64,000 bases of DNA from assembly GCF_009763245.1 (NCBI RefSeq), contig NZ_WKJZ01000001.1, positions 1,852,710 to 1,916,709 on the forward strand. The letters are read 5' to 3'. The first letter of the stretch is position 1. Each line of letters starts with the position of its first letter. This DNA comes from Pseudomonas xionganensis (GTDB lineage: Bacteria; Pseudomonadota; Gammaproteobacteria; Pseudomonadales; Pseudomonadaceae). Under the pieces are notes generated by a model. The model made no database searches. It saw only the letters and a list, made by a program, of their open reading frames with translations, and had not been told where the DNA came from. Both the position numbers and the translations under genes were made by a program. Below, piece by piece: positions 32,815 to 41,585 of the stretch.

Positions 32815-35319
32815 ATGCTCGTAGCTTCCCTGGACCGATGCGAAGCCCTGGCCATGGCCCCTTGTGCGCCTGTCGATGCCCCCAGCGAGCCGCTGCAGCT
32901 GCGCCTGGCCAATGGCCTGGCCGTGGCCCTGCTCAGCCGCCCGGATCTGCCGCGGGCGGCGCTCAGCGTGCGGGTGGCGGCGGGCAGCCATGACGAGCCG
33001 GTGGCCTTTGCCGGCCTGGCGCACTTTCTCGAACACCTGCTGTTCCTGGGCGGCGCGGCCTTTGCCGGCGAGCAGCGCCTGATGCCCTTTGTGCGGGCCT
33101 GTGGCGGGCAGCTCAATGCCAGCACCCAGGCCCATCACAGCGACTACTTCTGTGAGGTGCCGGCGCAGCAGCTGGAAGGCGCCCTGGCGCGGCTGCTGGA
33201 TATGCTCTGGCAGCCGCTGCTGGATCCGGCGGCTCAGCGTGCCGAACGCGAGGTGCTGCAGGCCGAGTTTCTCGCCCGCAGCGGCGACGGGCAGACCCTG
33301 ATCCAGACCGCCCTGGGCCAGACCGTGGCCGCGGGGCATCCGCTGGGCGGCTTTTATGCCGGCAATCGGCAGACCCTGGTCGTTGAGCAGCCCGCCTTTC
33401 AACAGGCGCTTTGGGCCTTTTATCGGCAGTATTACCAGCCGACCAGCATGCAGCTGACCCTGGTGGGGCCGCAGCCCCTGAATGAGTTGCTGGCGCTGGT
33501 GCAGCCCTTTGGCCAGTACAGATTTGAGCGCGAACCGCCCCGACCCATGGCGCCTGCGCCCGGGCTATTGCCCCTGCGTCAGCAGGCGTTGCAGCTGTGC
33601 CTGGCGGATAGCCCGCCGGCCCTGCACCTGGGCTTTGCCCTGGACTACGACTCGCCCCAGGCGCTGGTCGAGGCCCTGGATTTCCTGCAGTTTATGCTGG
33701 CTCGGCAGAACCCGGGCGGGGTGCTGGAGCAGCTGCGTACGGCCGGGCTGTGTCGCCAGCTGCGGGGACAGCTTGTCTACCAGCATCAGGGCCAGGGCCT
33801 TTGGCTGCTTAGCGGCCAAGAGGCCCCGGAGCCCGAGCGCCTGGCCGCGGCCTTGTTCGACTGGCTGCGTTGGCTGGCCGGGCAGGCGCCCTGGGCCGAG
33901 CAGCAGGCCGAGTATCGGCGGGTACGCCAGCGGCAGCTGGCCGGCCTGGGGCCTCTAGAGCTGGCCCGCACCTGGCAGGCCGCCCTGCTGGGCGAAGGCG
34001 ATCCCCGTGGTGGCCTGTCCAGCGCCAGCCTGGCCCTGTTGCCTGATTTGCTGCAGCAGATGCAGCAGCTGGCGCGGCGGATTTATCTGCGCAGCAGCAC
34101 CGAGCCGGCCCCGGCCTGGCCCAGTGCAGGTTTTGCCCTGGCCATGCGAGCGCTGCAGACGCCGAAGCTGCCGGCCTGGCGGCAGCCCTGGCGCCTGCCT
34201 GCGCGTAATCCCTGGCTGGCGCGGCAACTGGCGAGGGTGCCGGATCTGCAATTGACCGGGATAGTGAGTTTTCGCGATAGCCCGCAGATCTTGCTGGCTA
34301 ATGATCAGGCGCAGATCCACTGGCGCTGTGGGCTGGGCCAGGCCCTGCCGTTGAGTGGGCTGAAGGCGCTGCTGGACGAGCGCCTGCAGAGCTTGCAGAG
34401 TCTGGCCGCAGAGGCGGGTTTGAGTCTGCAGGCCAGTGCCGGAGAGCGCTGGCTGGAGTTGCAGCTGAGCGGCGCCGAGGCGCTGCTGCCGGCGCTGTTG
34501 GGGCAGGCCCTGCAGATGTTGAACGAGGCCGAGGGCGCTGAGGTGAAGCCTGTCGCCGAGGCAGGTGGGCAGTGGCCGATTCGCCAGCTGCTGGAGGCCT
34601 GGCCGGCGTCCTTTGCCATGGCTGACGAATTGGCGGCAGATCATGGTGCTGGGCACTTCTGGATGGTTCGGCATCAGGGCCAGCTGTTTGGCGGCAGTGT
34701 GCATACCCGTCACGAAATCCAGCAGTTGCTGGCCCCCGGCGCGCCGCCGGCCGCCCCGCAACTGGGTGCCGTGCCCACAGGCTGGCAGCAGGTCGGGCAG
34801 CCTGGGCAGGAGGCGGCGCTGCTGCTGTTCTGCCCCATGATGCGGGTCACGCCGGAGATGGAAGCGGCCTGGCGACTGCTTGCGCAGCCACTGCAGGAGG
34901 CCTTCTACCAGCGCATGCGGGTCGAGTTGCAGCTGGGCTATGCGCTGCTCTGTGGCTATCGCCAGGTGCAGGGGCGGCGCGGCATTCTCTTCGCGGTGCA
35001 GAGCCCCAAGGTCGATACGGCGCAGCTGCGGGCTCACATCGAGGCCCTGCTCGCCGAACAGGTGGCGATCCTTAGCGACTGGCCGGCTGAGCAACTGCGT
35101 CAGGCGGCCGCCGAACTGGGCCAGCGCCTGCATAGCGAGGCGCCCCTGGAACAGGCCCAACAGCACTGGCAGGCCTGGCTGGCTGGCCTGCCAGCCGAGC
35201 ACCCCCAGGCCGTGATCCAGGCCTGTGCCATGTTGGATAGGGCAACTTGGCGTGAGGCCTTGCAGCAGCTTGAGCAGGCCCCGCGACAGATTCTGGCCAA
35301 TCAGCCGGCACCGCGCTGA
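32815..35319 (+). CDS. pqqF: PqqF-like M16 metallopeptidase
   Basis: 834 residues from ATG 32815 (GTGAGGG just upstream); an in-frame ATG at 32854 is an alternative, as are upstream codons. The inverted zinc motif H70-F-L-E73-H74 begins a four-domain inverzincin fold; the C-terminal half is rich in L, A, Q and lacks a second zinc site. Homologues cut the PqqA precursor peptide during PQQ synthesis, with PqqG in some systems. It stands alone: pqqA-E are not in the window. PQQ is the cofactor of the dehydrogenases coded further right. Confidence 0.85.
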   Translation: MLVASLDRCEALAMAPCAPVDAPSEPLQLRLANGLAVALLSRPDLPRAALSVRVAAGSHDEPVAFAGLAHFLEHLLFLGGAAFAGEQRLMPFVRACGGQLNASTQAHHSDYFCEVPAQQLEGALARLLDMLWQPLLDPAAQRAEREVLQAEFLARSGDGQTLIQTALGQTVAAGHPLGGFYAGNRQTLVVEQPAFQQALWAFYRQYYQPTSMQLTLVGPQPLNELLALVQPFGQYRFEREPPRPMAPAPGLLPLRQQALQLCLADSPPALHLGFALDYDSPQALVEALDFLQFMLARQNPGGVLEQLRTAGLCRQLRGQLVYQHQGQGLWLLSGQEAPEPERLAAALFDWLRWLAGQAPWAEQQAEYRRVRQRQLAGLGPLELARTWQAALLGEGDPRGGLSSASLALLPDLLQQMQQLARRIYLRSSTEPAPAWPSAGFALAMRALQTPKLPAWRQPWRLPARNPWLARQLARVPDLQLTGIVSFRDSPQILLANDQAQIHWRCGLGQALPLSGLKALLDERLQSLQSLAAEAGLSLQASAGERWLELQLSGAEALLPALLGQALQMLNEAEGAEVKPVAEAGGQWPIRQLLEAWPASFAMADELAADHGAGHFWMVRHQGQLFGGSVHTRHEIQQLLAPGAPPAAPQLGAVPTGWQQVGQPGQEAALLLFCPMMRVTPEMEAAWRLLAQPLQEAFYQRMRVELQLGYALLCGYRQVQGRRGILFAVQSPKVDTAQLRAHIEALLAEQVAILSDWPAEQLRQAAAELGQRLHSEAPLEQAQQHWQAWLAGLPAEHPQAVIQACAMLDRATWREALQQLEQAPRQILANQPAPR

Positions 35320-35390
35320 GCAACTTTGTCTAATACCGGACTGGCAAGATTTTCTGCGGCGCCACTGGTGTCGTGGCATGGTTCATTTTT

Positions 35391-35965
35391 GTGTCGCCTG
35401 TTCTGATGGGTTTCGCCCCTCACGGGCGACCCACTTTCTTTGCTTGTGCAAAGAAAGTGGGCAAAGAAACACACCCCATCATCCGGCCCCGGCTTTGCCA
35501 GGGTTCCCTCGTTCCATCACCGCTCCAAGGGCACGCCGCGAAGGGCCATCCCTGGCCCGTCGCGGCTCTCGCAGCATCCATGCTGCTCAACCCCTTACGC
35601 AGTGATTGCACTCGGCCTTCTGGTGGGGACTTGGGCGTCGCCTGTAACGCCGCAGTTCAAAAGCAAAAGCTCAGACTCCACTCAGTTTGTTCTTGGAAAG
35701 ATCTTTCAGGCTCGCGACCCTAGTCCCGTCAGGAGGCCGAGTGGAGGTGTTGTGCAGGGGGACGACCGGCCCGGATGGCCGGTCGAGGCTTAAAGGGCCA
35801 GGGACGGCCCTTGTAAGCCGGCCCCCGGAGCGGCACCTGAGCGAGGGGAGTTTCGCGCAGCGAAACCCGGATGCCGGGTGGCCTTCTTTTTGGTGACTTT
35901 TTCTTGGCCAAGCAAGAAAAAGTCACTCGCCCGTGAAGGGCGAAACCCATCAGGTCAGGCGACAC
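35391..35965. mobile_element. 575-bp non-coding element with 38-bp terminal inverted repeats
   Basis: The first 38 bp (35391-35428) and last 38 bp (35928-35965) are inverted repeats with three mismatches. Just inside each is a second perfect hairpin: arms of 14 bp at 35430-35461 (CCCACTTTCTTTGC) and 13 bp at 35893-35926 (GTGACTTTTTCTT). The middle has no conserved ORF. No clear target duplication is visible. It has the shape of a non-autonomous (MITE-like) element or a long structured RNA. It sits between pqqF and the porin gene. Confidence 0.7.
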
Positions 35966-36085
35966 GCCATTGGATAGTGCCCAGTCATCAGCAACAAAGA
36001 TGTACTTGCCAGTCCAGTCTTAATCAGCACTCTCCTACAGCGCCGGCAAAGCACCTTTTTCCTGCTCCGCAGGTCGCGCCCGGGT

Positions 36086-36103
36086 GTACGACCTTGGTGG
36101 CGC
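36086..36103 (-). promoter_or_regulatory. Additional upstream site of the ACCAAGG motif before the porin
   Basis: Reverse strand GCGCCACCAAGGTCGTAC, a close match to the shared operator of the alcohol-oxidation genes, 52 bp upstream of the paired sites at 36138. It may strengthen control of the porin or be a spare site. Confidence 0.5.
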
Positions 36104-36137
36104 ATCGGGTCTTGGGTCTATCCGCCTGCTCCGCGGG

Positions 36138-36205
36138 CCCGCGCCAAAGCAGCGTTCAACCAGGCCCAAGGCCGCATACCAGGGCTGCGCCGCACTTTTG
36201 ATAAT
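36138..36205 (+). promoter_or_regulatory. Paired operator and -10 before the porin gene
   Basis: Two 18-bp sites in the same register, CCCGCGCCAAAGCAGCGT (36138) and CCAGGCCCAAGGCCGCAT (36160), 22 bp apart, and GATAAT at 36200, 62 nt after the first base of the distal site. The same geometry occurs before eight other units of the cluster. Confidence 0.65.
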
Positions 36206-36251
36206 CGCCTCCGACCCGACTGCTTCAGTCGTTCCTCAAGTGGAGAGCGTT

Positions 36252-37436
36252 ATGTACAACAAGAAAATCGCCAGCACCCGATTCCTGCCTCTGGCCCTGG
36301 CCAGCGCCGTGGCCCTGGTGGCCAGCCAGCAGGCCGCCGCGGAAATCGTCCTCTACGATCAGGACGACACCACCTTCTCCACCGACGGCTATATCAACGC
36401 CTTCTACGTCAACAGCAGCGTGGATCGCGAGGGCGAGCAGTTCGATCGCACCCAGTCGCGGGTGAAGATGGGCTTTCTGCCTAACTGGATCGGCTTCAAC
36501 TTCGGCAAGCAGGTCGATGACCTCAAGCTCGGCGGCCGCGCCTCCTTCTGGGTGACCATCAACGACAGCGAAGCCAACGGCACCAGCACCGCCATCGACG
36601 TGCGCCAGTTCTACGGCACCGTGGCCAACCCGGAGTGGGGCGAGGTACTGGTGGGCAAGGACTTCGGCCTGTTCGCCCGTTCCAATATCTTCCTCGACGA
36701 ACTGCTGGCCGGTTACGGCAATGTCAGCGATACCCTGGGCCTGGTCGACGGTACCGGTGTGTCCTTCGGCAATATCGGCAGCGGCTACCCGTACCCGTTC
36801 CCCACCTCGCAGATCACCTACCGCAACAACAACCTGGCCGAAGGCCTGCGTGTGGCGGTGGGCATCATGGACCCGGTGGATACCAACGATGACAGCCTGG
36901 TGGGCAAGGCCTATCAGGACAAACCGCGCTTCGAGTCCGAGATCAGCTACCAGTTCGACCTGGGCCCTTCGACCATCTACACCTGGCTCAATGGCGCCTA
37001 CCAGACTTCGGAAAACACCGACAGCACGGTCGACGATGTCACCAGCAAGGGGCTGGGCTATGGCGTGCAGGCCAAGATCGGCGGTCTGTCCCTGACCGGT
37101 TCGGGTTTCCAGGCCCAGGGCATCAACCCCTTCTTCACCAACAACGCCGGTGAAGCCACCCTGCGCGATATCGACAGCGACGGCTACCTGCTGCAGGGCT
37201 CCTACACCTTTGGCAAGAACCGCGTGGCCCTGTCCTATGGTAAGACCGAGGACGACGGCAACGGCCTGGGCGTGGCGGCCGACTACGAAACCCGTGGCGT
37301 GGCCTACTTCCGCACCATCAACGACAACCTCAAGCTGGTGGCCGAGTACAACCAGTACCAGATCGACGCCGCCAGCGGCAGCGGCCTGAACGAAGACACC
37401 GACACCTTCGCCGTGGGTGCCGTGCTGAGCTGGTAA
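36252..37436 (+). CDS. Outer-membrane porin of the alcohol-oxidation cluster
   Basis: 394 residues from ATG 36252 (GGAGAGCG upstream). Sec signal MYNKKIASTRFLPLALASAV to AAA at about 36, then a beta-barrel pattern of the general Gram-negative porin family (16 strands, final strand TFAVGAVLSW with C-terminal Trp). An SF/YDR-type loop region (DVRQFYGTVANPEWGEVLVG) may form a constriction. The shared operator pair in its promoter ties it to the quinoprotein genes; it probably lets alcohols or PQQ into the periplasm. Substrate not deducible. Confidence 0.8.
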   Translation: MYNKKIASTRFLPLALASAVALVASQQAAAEIVLYDQDDTTFSTDGYINAFYVNSSVDREGEQFDRTQSRVKMGFLPNWIGFNFGKQVDDLKLGGRASFWVTINDSEANGTSTAIDVRQFYGTVANPEWGEVLVGKDFGLFARSNIFLDELLAGYGNVSDTLGLVDGTGVSFGNIGSGYPYPFPTSQITYRNNNLAEGLRVAVGIMDPVDTNDDSLVGKAYQDKPRFESEISYQFDLGPSTIYTWLNGAYQTSENTDSTVDDVTSKGLGYGVQAKIGGLSLTGSGFQAQGINPFFTNNAGEATLRDIDSDGYLLQGSYTFGKNRVALSYGKTEDDGNGLGVAADYETRGVAYFRTINDNLKLVAEYNQYQIDAASGSGLNEDTDTFAVGAVLSW

Positions 37437-37451
37437 GCCGCTACACCCGGG

Positions 37452-37482
37452 ATGCCGCTCACTGGTTGCCGGTGAGCGGCAT
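37452..37482 (+). terminator. Hairpin after the porin gene
   Basis: Arms ATGCCGCTCAC and GTGAGCGGCAT around TGGTTGCCG, 15 bp after the stop. No full T tract but the position fits transcription termination. Confidence 0.6.
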
Positions 37483-37520
37483 TGTCGTCTGTATGGCCGC
37501 ATTGCAAATGCGAGGTAGGC

Positions 37521-37619
37521 ATGGAACTTCATGGCCTGGAACTGCTGGTACTGCTGCCAGGCAGCCTGGTGCTGCTGGTGTTGCCGTTGTGTCTGCAGGG
37601 CTTTCTGCGCCCCGGGTAG
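37521..37619 (+). CDS. Candidate small hydrophobic membrane peptide
   Basis: 32 residues, MELHGLELLVLLPGSLVLLV then LPLCLQGFLRPG, ATG preceded by GCGAGG at good spacing. One membrane helix is expected. It ends inside the first bases of a GTAGGGTG palindrome, which supplies the stop. Too short to be assigned; the presence of a ribosome site and membrane-compatible sequence support but do not prove it. Confidence 0.35.
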   Translation: MELHGLELLVLLPGSLVLLVLPLCLQGFLRPG

Positions 37620-37688
37620 GGTGGACATGGCGAAGCCTTGTCCACCGACGATGTGGCGGACAAGCCTGGCGGTATGTCCGCTCTACGG
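37616..37688 (+). repeat. GTAGGGTG palindrome pair before the nosP promoter
   Basis: GGTAGGGTGGACATGGCGAA with arm CCTTGTCCACC, and a partly degenerate inverted second unit ending CTACGGG. Same family as that at 15857. Confidence 0.6.
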
Positions 37689-37696
37689 GTTGGCAC

Positions 37697-37764
37697 CCGC
37701 TACTTAGGGACTAGAGCCTCGCTACTCAAGTGGCATGGGGCAGGGCGGGGGCGCTTCGTAGAAT
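37697..37764 (+). promoter_or_regulatory. Paired operator and -10 before the nosP/nahK-like operon
   Basis: CCGCTACTTAGGGACTAG (37697) and TCGCTACTCAAGTGGCAT (37719) are 22 bp apart and share CTACT-A/C-A-G with the cluster operator (compare CTACTACCAAGGGACTAG at 55209), and TAGAAT begins at 37759, again exactly 62 nt after the distal site. The CCAA core is changed, so affinity may be lower. Confidence 0.5.
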
Positions 37765-37799
37765 GTGTTTGTACGCGATGTTTTAGAGTGGGGCCGGCC

Positions 37800-38954
37800 A
37801 TGCACAGGGAAATAAACGAAGGCGTGATTACCGCCATGTCCAGCGCCACGGATGTCGAACTGGTGGCCCAGGAGCTGGCGCGTCAGTTGATCCACCCGCA
37901 CCTGGGCTTTGTGCTGTTCTTCTGTTCGGCCGAATACGACCTGGGCGGTCTCGGTCAGGCTCTGGAGCAGCACTTTGGCGGTATCGAACTGGTCGGCTGT
38001 ACCACGGCCGGGGAAATCACCGCCCAGGGCTATGGTCGCGGCTGCGTCAGTGCGGTGGGCTTCGATCACCGCAGCTTCTCCATCGCCAGCGCCCTGATCG
38101 ACGAGATGGAGCGCTTCAGCCTGATCGATGCGCAGCAGCTGGTGGAGCGTCTGGTCAAGAACTGCCGCAGTAACGAGCTGGCGCCGATTAAGGGCCACAG
38201 CTTTGCCCTGACCCTGCTCGATGGCCTGTCCAGCCGCGAGGAAGTGGTGCTCGGCGTGCTTAGCGCGGCCCTGGGCAGCATCCCGCATTTTGGCGGCTCG
38301 GCCGGCGACGACAATCATCTGACCCATACCCATGTCTACCATGGCGGCCAGTTCCACACCGGCGCCGCAGTGGTGGTGCTGTTCAACACCTGGCTGGATT
38401 TCGAGGTGTTCAGCACCCACCACATCGAGCCCCGCGCCGACAAACTGGTGGTCACCCGCGCCGACAGCGCCAGCCGCCGGGTGTATGAGCTCAATGCCGC
38501 GCCGGCCGCCCAGGAATACGCGGAGCTGATCGGCGTGCCACTGGCCGAGCTGGATCATCGGCTGTTCGCCGCCAACCCCCTGGCCGTGCGCATCAGCGAG
38601 CAGCACTACGTGCGCTCCATCCAGCGGGTCAACGAGGACCTGAGCCTGACCTTCTACTGCGCGGTGGAGAACGGCATCGTCCTTACCGCCATGCAGCCCG
38701 GGCCCTTGCTGCCCAACCTGCAGACGGTGTTCGACGGCCTGCGCCAGCGCCTCGGCCCCCTGCTGCTGACCATCGGCTGCGACTGTTTTCTGCGCCGCCT
38801 GGAGATCGAGAACGACGGTGGCAGCGAGCCGGTATCGGCTTTTCTGCGCGAGCAGCCGGTGATTGGCTTCAACACCTACGGGGAGCAGTTCAATGGCATG
38901 CATATCAACCAGACCTTTACCGGAGTCGCCATTGGCCGCCCCGGCCGAGGCTGA
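37800..38954 (+). CDS. nosP: FIST-domain sensory protein, NosP-like
   Basis: 384 residues with the FIST_N region (GFVLFFCSAEYDLGGLGQAL; VGCTTAGEITAQGYGRG) and FIST_C. In P. aeruginosa the homologous gene next to nahK codes NosP, a haem protein that senses nitric oxide and inhibits the partner kinase. Haem-binding His cannot be checked from sequence alone. Ends overlapping the kinase start (operon). The start at 37800 is preceded by a weak ribosome site; longer frames cross the operator and are rejected. Confidence 0.75.
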   Translation: MHREINEGVITAMSSATDVELVAQELARQLIHPHLGFVLFFCSAEYDLGGLGQALEQHFGGIELVGCTTAGEITAQGYGRGCVSAVGFDHRSFSIASALIDEMERFSLIDAQQLVERLVKNCRSNELAPIKGHSFALTLLDGLSSREEVVLGVLSAALGSIPHFGGSAGDDNHLTHTHVYHGGQFHTGAAVVVLFNTWLDFEVFSTHHIEPRADKLVVTRADSASRRVYELNAAPAAQEYAELIGVPLAELDHRLFAANPLAVRISEQHYVRSIQRVNEDLSLTFYCAVENGIVLTAMQPGPLLPNLQTVFDGLRQRLGPLLLTIGCDCFLRRLEIENDGGSEPVSAFLREQPVIGFNTYGEQFNGMHINQTFTGVAIGRPGRG

Positions 38955-41523
38955 TGAGGCCGAGCTGCGGGCGCGCTTGGCGCAGCTTGAGCGCGACAAC
39001 CTCAAGCTCAAGCGGATCAACGCCGCGCTGATCGAGCGGGTGGAATCGGCCCATGCTCGTGGCGACGATGCCTACGCCGCCTTCCAGCATTCGGTGGTGC
39101 TGGCCGAGCAGGTGCGCGAACGCACCGATGCCCTGAACCAGGCCATGGCCGAGCTGAAATCCAGCAACCAGCTGCTCAGCGATGCGCGCCTGCGCGCGGA
39201 AACCGCTCACCAGCACCTGATCGACGCCATCGAAAGCATCAGCGACGGCTTCGTCCTGTTCGACCGCGAGCAGCGCATCGTGCTGTTCAACAGCCGCTTC
39301 AAGTCCTTCTGGCGTCACAGCCGCGCGCGCATCACCCCGGGCACCCGGCTGGAGGAGATCAAGCGCCTGAGCAAGAGCACCGGCCTGGTGGTGGAGGAGC
39401 AGCGCAGCCGTGAGGGCGAGCAGATGCTCTATCGCCTGCGCGACGGGCGCTGGGTGCAGGTCAGCGAGCGGCCCACCCGCGAGGGCGGGCTGGTGATCCT
39501 CTACACCGATATCACCGAGGTCAAGCAGAACGAAACCCTGCGCCGCGAGCAGGCCCTGGCGCAGAAGTCGCGCCTGCTGCAGCGCGCCGTGGACAACCTG
39601 TCCCAGGGCATGGCCATGGTCAATGCCGAGGGCCAGCTGGAGTTGTGGAACCACCGCTTTCTCGACCTCTGCGGCCTGGCGCCGATCAATGCCCATCGGC
39701 CCTTCGCCGAGGTGATGGCCGAGAGCGAACTGACCCTGCTCACCCCGGACAGCCGCGACGCCAACGGCAAACCCATCGAGGAGCTGGAACTGCACCTGTT
39801 CGATGGGCGCATGCTGGAGGTGCGCACCCACGCGCTGCCCACCGGCGGCTTCGTCAACACCTTTACCGATATCACCGAGCGTCACCGCCATGCCGAGGCC
39901 CTGAGTGCCAGCGAGCGCTGGATCCGTCTGATCACCGACCATGTGCCGGCGCTGATCGCCTATCTGTCGGCCGATCTGGTCTACCAGTTCACCAACAAGG
40001 TCTACGAACAGTGGTACTGCTGGCCCAGCGGCGCCATGCTCGGCCAGAGCCTGCGCGTGGTGCACAGCGAGGAGCATTGCCGGCGCCTGGAGCCCTATAT
40101 CGAGCGGGCGCTGTCCGGCGAGAGCGTCACCTTCGAGTTCGCCGAAACCAACCACAGCGGTCAGGAGCGCTACATGCTGCGCTCCTATGTGCCCAACCGC
40201 CAGGCCAATGGCGAGGTGCTCGGCATCTTCGTGCTGATCCGCGACATCACCGAGCGCCGACGCACCGCCGAGGCCCTGCACCAGGCCTATCAGCATCTGG
40301 AGCAGCGGGTGCGCGAACGCACCGCCGAGCTGACCACGGTCAACCAGCAGCTGCGCCGCGAGATCGACGAACGCACCCGCATGGAAGCGCGTCTGCGTGA
40401 GGCCAAGGCCGAGGCCGAGCAGGCCAACCTGTCGAAGACCAAGTTCCTCGCCGCGGTCAGCCATGATCTGCTGCAACCGCTCAACGCCGCGCGGCTGTTC
40501 ACCAGCGCCTTGCTGGAGCGCGAAACCTGCAGCCAGCAGGGCCTGGTGCGCAATATCAGCAACTCTCTGGAGGATGTGGAAAGTCTGCTCGGCACCCTGG
40601 TGGACATCTCCAAGCTGGACGCCGGGGTGATCAAGGCGGAGATCGGCAGCTTCGCCATCGCCGACCTGCTCGGCACCCTGGCCACCGAATTCCGCCAGTT
40701 GGCCGCCACTGAAGGGCTGCAGCTGGACTTCGTGGCGAGCAGCGCCTGGGTGCGCAGCGATATCCAGCTGCTGGCCAGGATTCTGCGCAACCTCTTGACC
40801 AACGCCATCCGCTACACCGCCAGCGGGCGCATCCTGCTTGGCTGCCGGCGGCGCGGGCAGAGCCTGTCCATCGAGGTCTGGGATACCGGCGTGGGCATCG
40901 CCGCGGACAAGCTGCAGGAGATCTTCCAGGAGTTCAAACGCGGTGAGGGTCAGCGCCATCAGGACCGCGGCCTGGGCCTGGGTCTGGCGATCGTGGAAAA
41001 GATCGCCCGTATGCTCGGTCACCGCATTCGCGTCAGCTCGCAGCCGGGCAAGGGCTCGCTATTCGCCATCGAGGTGCCGCTGACCCGCCGCGCCAATGTG
41101 CTGCCGGACAAGGGCAAGGCCGTGCCCATGGCCGTAGAATGCCTGCAGGGCGCGCGCATCTGGGTGCTGGATAACGATGCGGCGATCTGCGCCGGCATGC
41201 GCACATTGCTCGAAGGCTGGGGCTGTGAGGTGGTCACCGCCTTGAGCGAGGATGATCTGGCGCGCCAGGTGGACAACTACCACGCCGACGCCGACGTGCT
41301 GATCGCCGACTATCACCTGGACGATGGCCGCGACGGCGTCCAGGCCATCGCCGCGATCAACGCCCGCCGCGGCGAACCCCTGCCGGCGCTGATGCTCACC
41401 GCCAACTACAGCAATGAACTCAAGCAAACCCTGCGCGAACTGGGCCACACCCTGCTGCACAAGCCGGTCAAGCCGATGAAGCTCAAGACCAGCCTCAGTC
41501 ATCTATTGGCGCGGCGGGGATAA
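38932..41523 (+). CDS. nahK: Hybrid PAS histidine kinase, NahK/ErcS'-like
   Basis: About 863 residues. A TTG at 38932, with GGAG seven bases upstream, is the best start; it lies inside the nosP 3' end. Domains in order: coiled coil (residues 8-80), three PAS-like sensor domains (90-500), a dimerisation and phosphoacceptor domain (FLAAVSHDLLQPLNAARLF, His in SHDLLQPL), an ATPase domain (NLLTNAIRYT, DTGVGI, GLGLGLAIVEKI), and a C-terminal receiver (WVLDNDAAICAGM; phosphorylated Asp in LIADYHLDD). In P. aeruginosa this pair also feeds the ethanol-oxidation regulatory cascade. No membrane helices, so cytoplasmic. Confidence 0.85.
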   Translation: MAAPAEADEAELRARLAQLERDNLKLKRINAALIERVESAHARGDDAYAAFQHSVVLAEQVRERTDALNQAMAELKSSNQLLSDARLRAETAHQHLIDAIESISDGFVLFDREQRIVLFNSRFKSFWRHSRARITPGTRLEEIKRLSKSTGLVVEEQRSREGEQMLYRLRDGRWVQVSERPTREGGLVILYTDITEVKQNETLRREQALAQKSRLLQRAVDNLSQGMAMVNAEGQLELWNHRFLDLCGLAPINAHRPFAEVMAESELTLLTPDSRDANGKPIEELELHLFDGRMLEVRTHALPTGGFVNTFTDITERHRHAEALSASERWIRLITDHVPALIAYLSADLVYQFTNKVYEQWYCWPSGAMLGQSLRVVHSEEHCRRLEPYIERALSGESVTFEFAETNHSGQERYMLRSYVPNRQANGEVLGIFVLIRDITERRRTAEALHQAYQHLEQRVRERTAELTTVNQQLRREIDERTRMEARLREAKAEAEQANLSKTKFLAAVSHDLLQPLNAARLFTSALLERETCSQQGLVRNISNSLEDVESLLGTLVDISKLDAGVIKAEIGSFAIADLLGTLATEFRQLAATEGLQLDFVASSAWVRSDIQLLARILRNLLTNAIRYTASGRILLGCRRRGQSLSIEVWDTGVGIAADKLQEIFQEFKRGEGQRHQDRGLGLGLAIVEKIARMLGHRIRVSSQPGKGSLFAIEVPLTRRANVLPDKGKAVPMAVECLQGARIWVLDNDAAICAGMRTLLEGWGCEVVTALSEDDLARQVDNYHADADVLIADYHLDDGRDGVQAIAAINARRGEPLPALMLTANYSNELKQTLRELGHTLLHKPVKPMKLKTSLSHLLARRG

Positions 41524-41530
41524 GGGGCGA

Positions 41531-41562
41531 GGTGGAAAGCCGCGCAGCGTTTTCCACCCTAG
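41531..41562 (+). repeat. Single GTAGGG/TTCCACC-type palindrome
   Basis: GGTGGAAAGCCGCGCAGCGT followed by TTTCCACCCTAG, a single hairpin of the family seen at 15857 and 42333, between the kinase and the lipoprotein genes (convergent end). Confidence 0.6.
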
Positions 41563-41585
41563 GCAACAGCGATGGACTGCCAGCC

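Noticed and set aside
35373..35965. Several overlapping ORFs of 60-125 codons inside the 575-bp element
   Set aside because: They run through inverted repeats in both directions, lack ribosome sites and have no plausible protein character; treated as non-coding.
38917..41022. 701-codon open frame antisense to the hybrid kinase
   Set aside because: Shadow of a gene with clear kinase motifs; no start with ribosome site and no motif.
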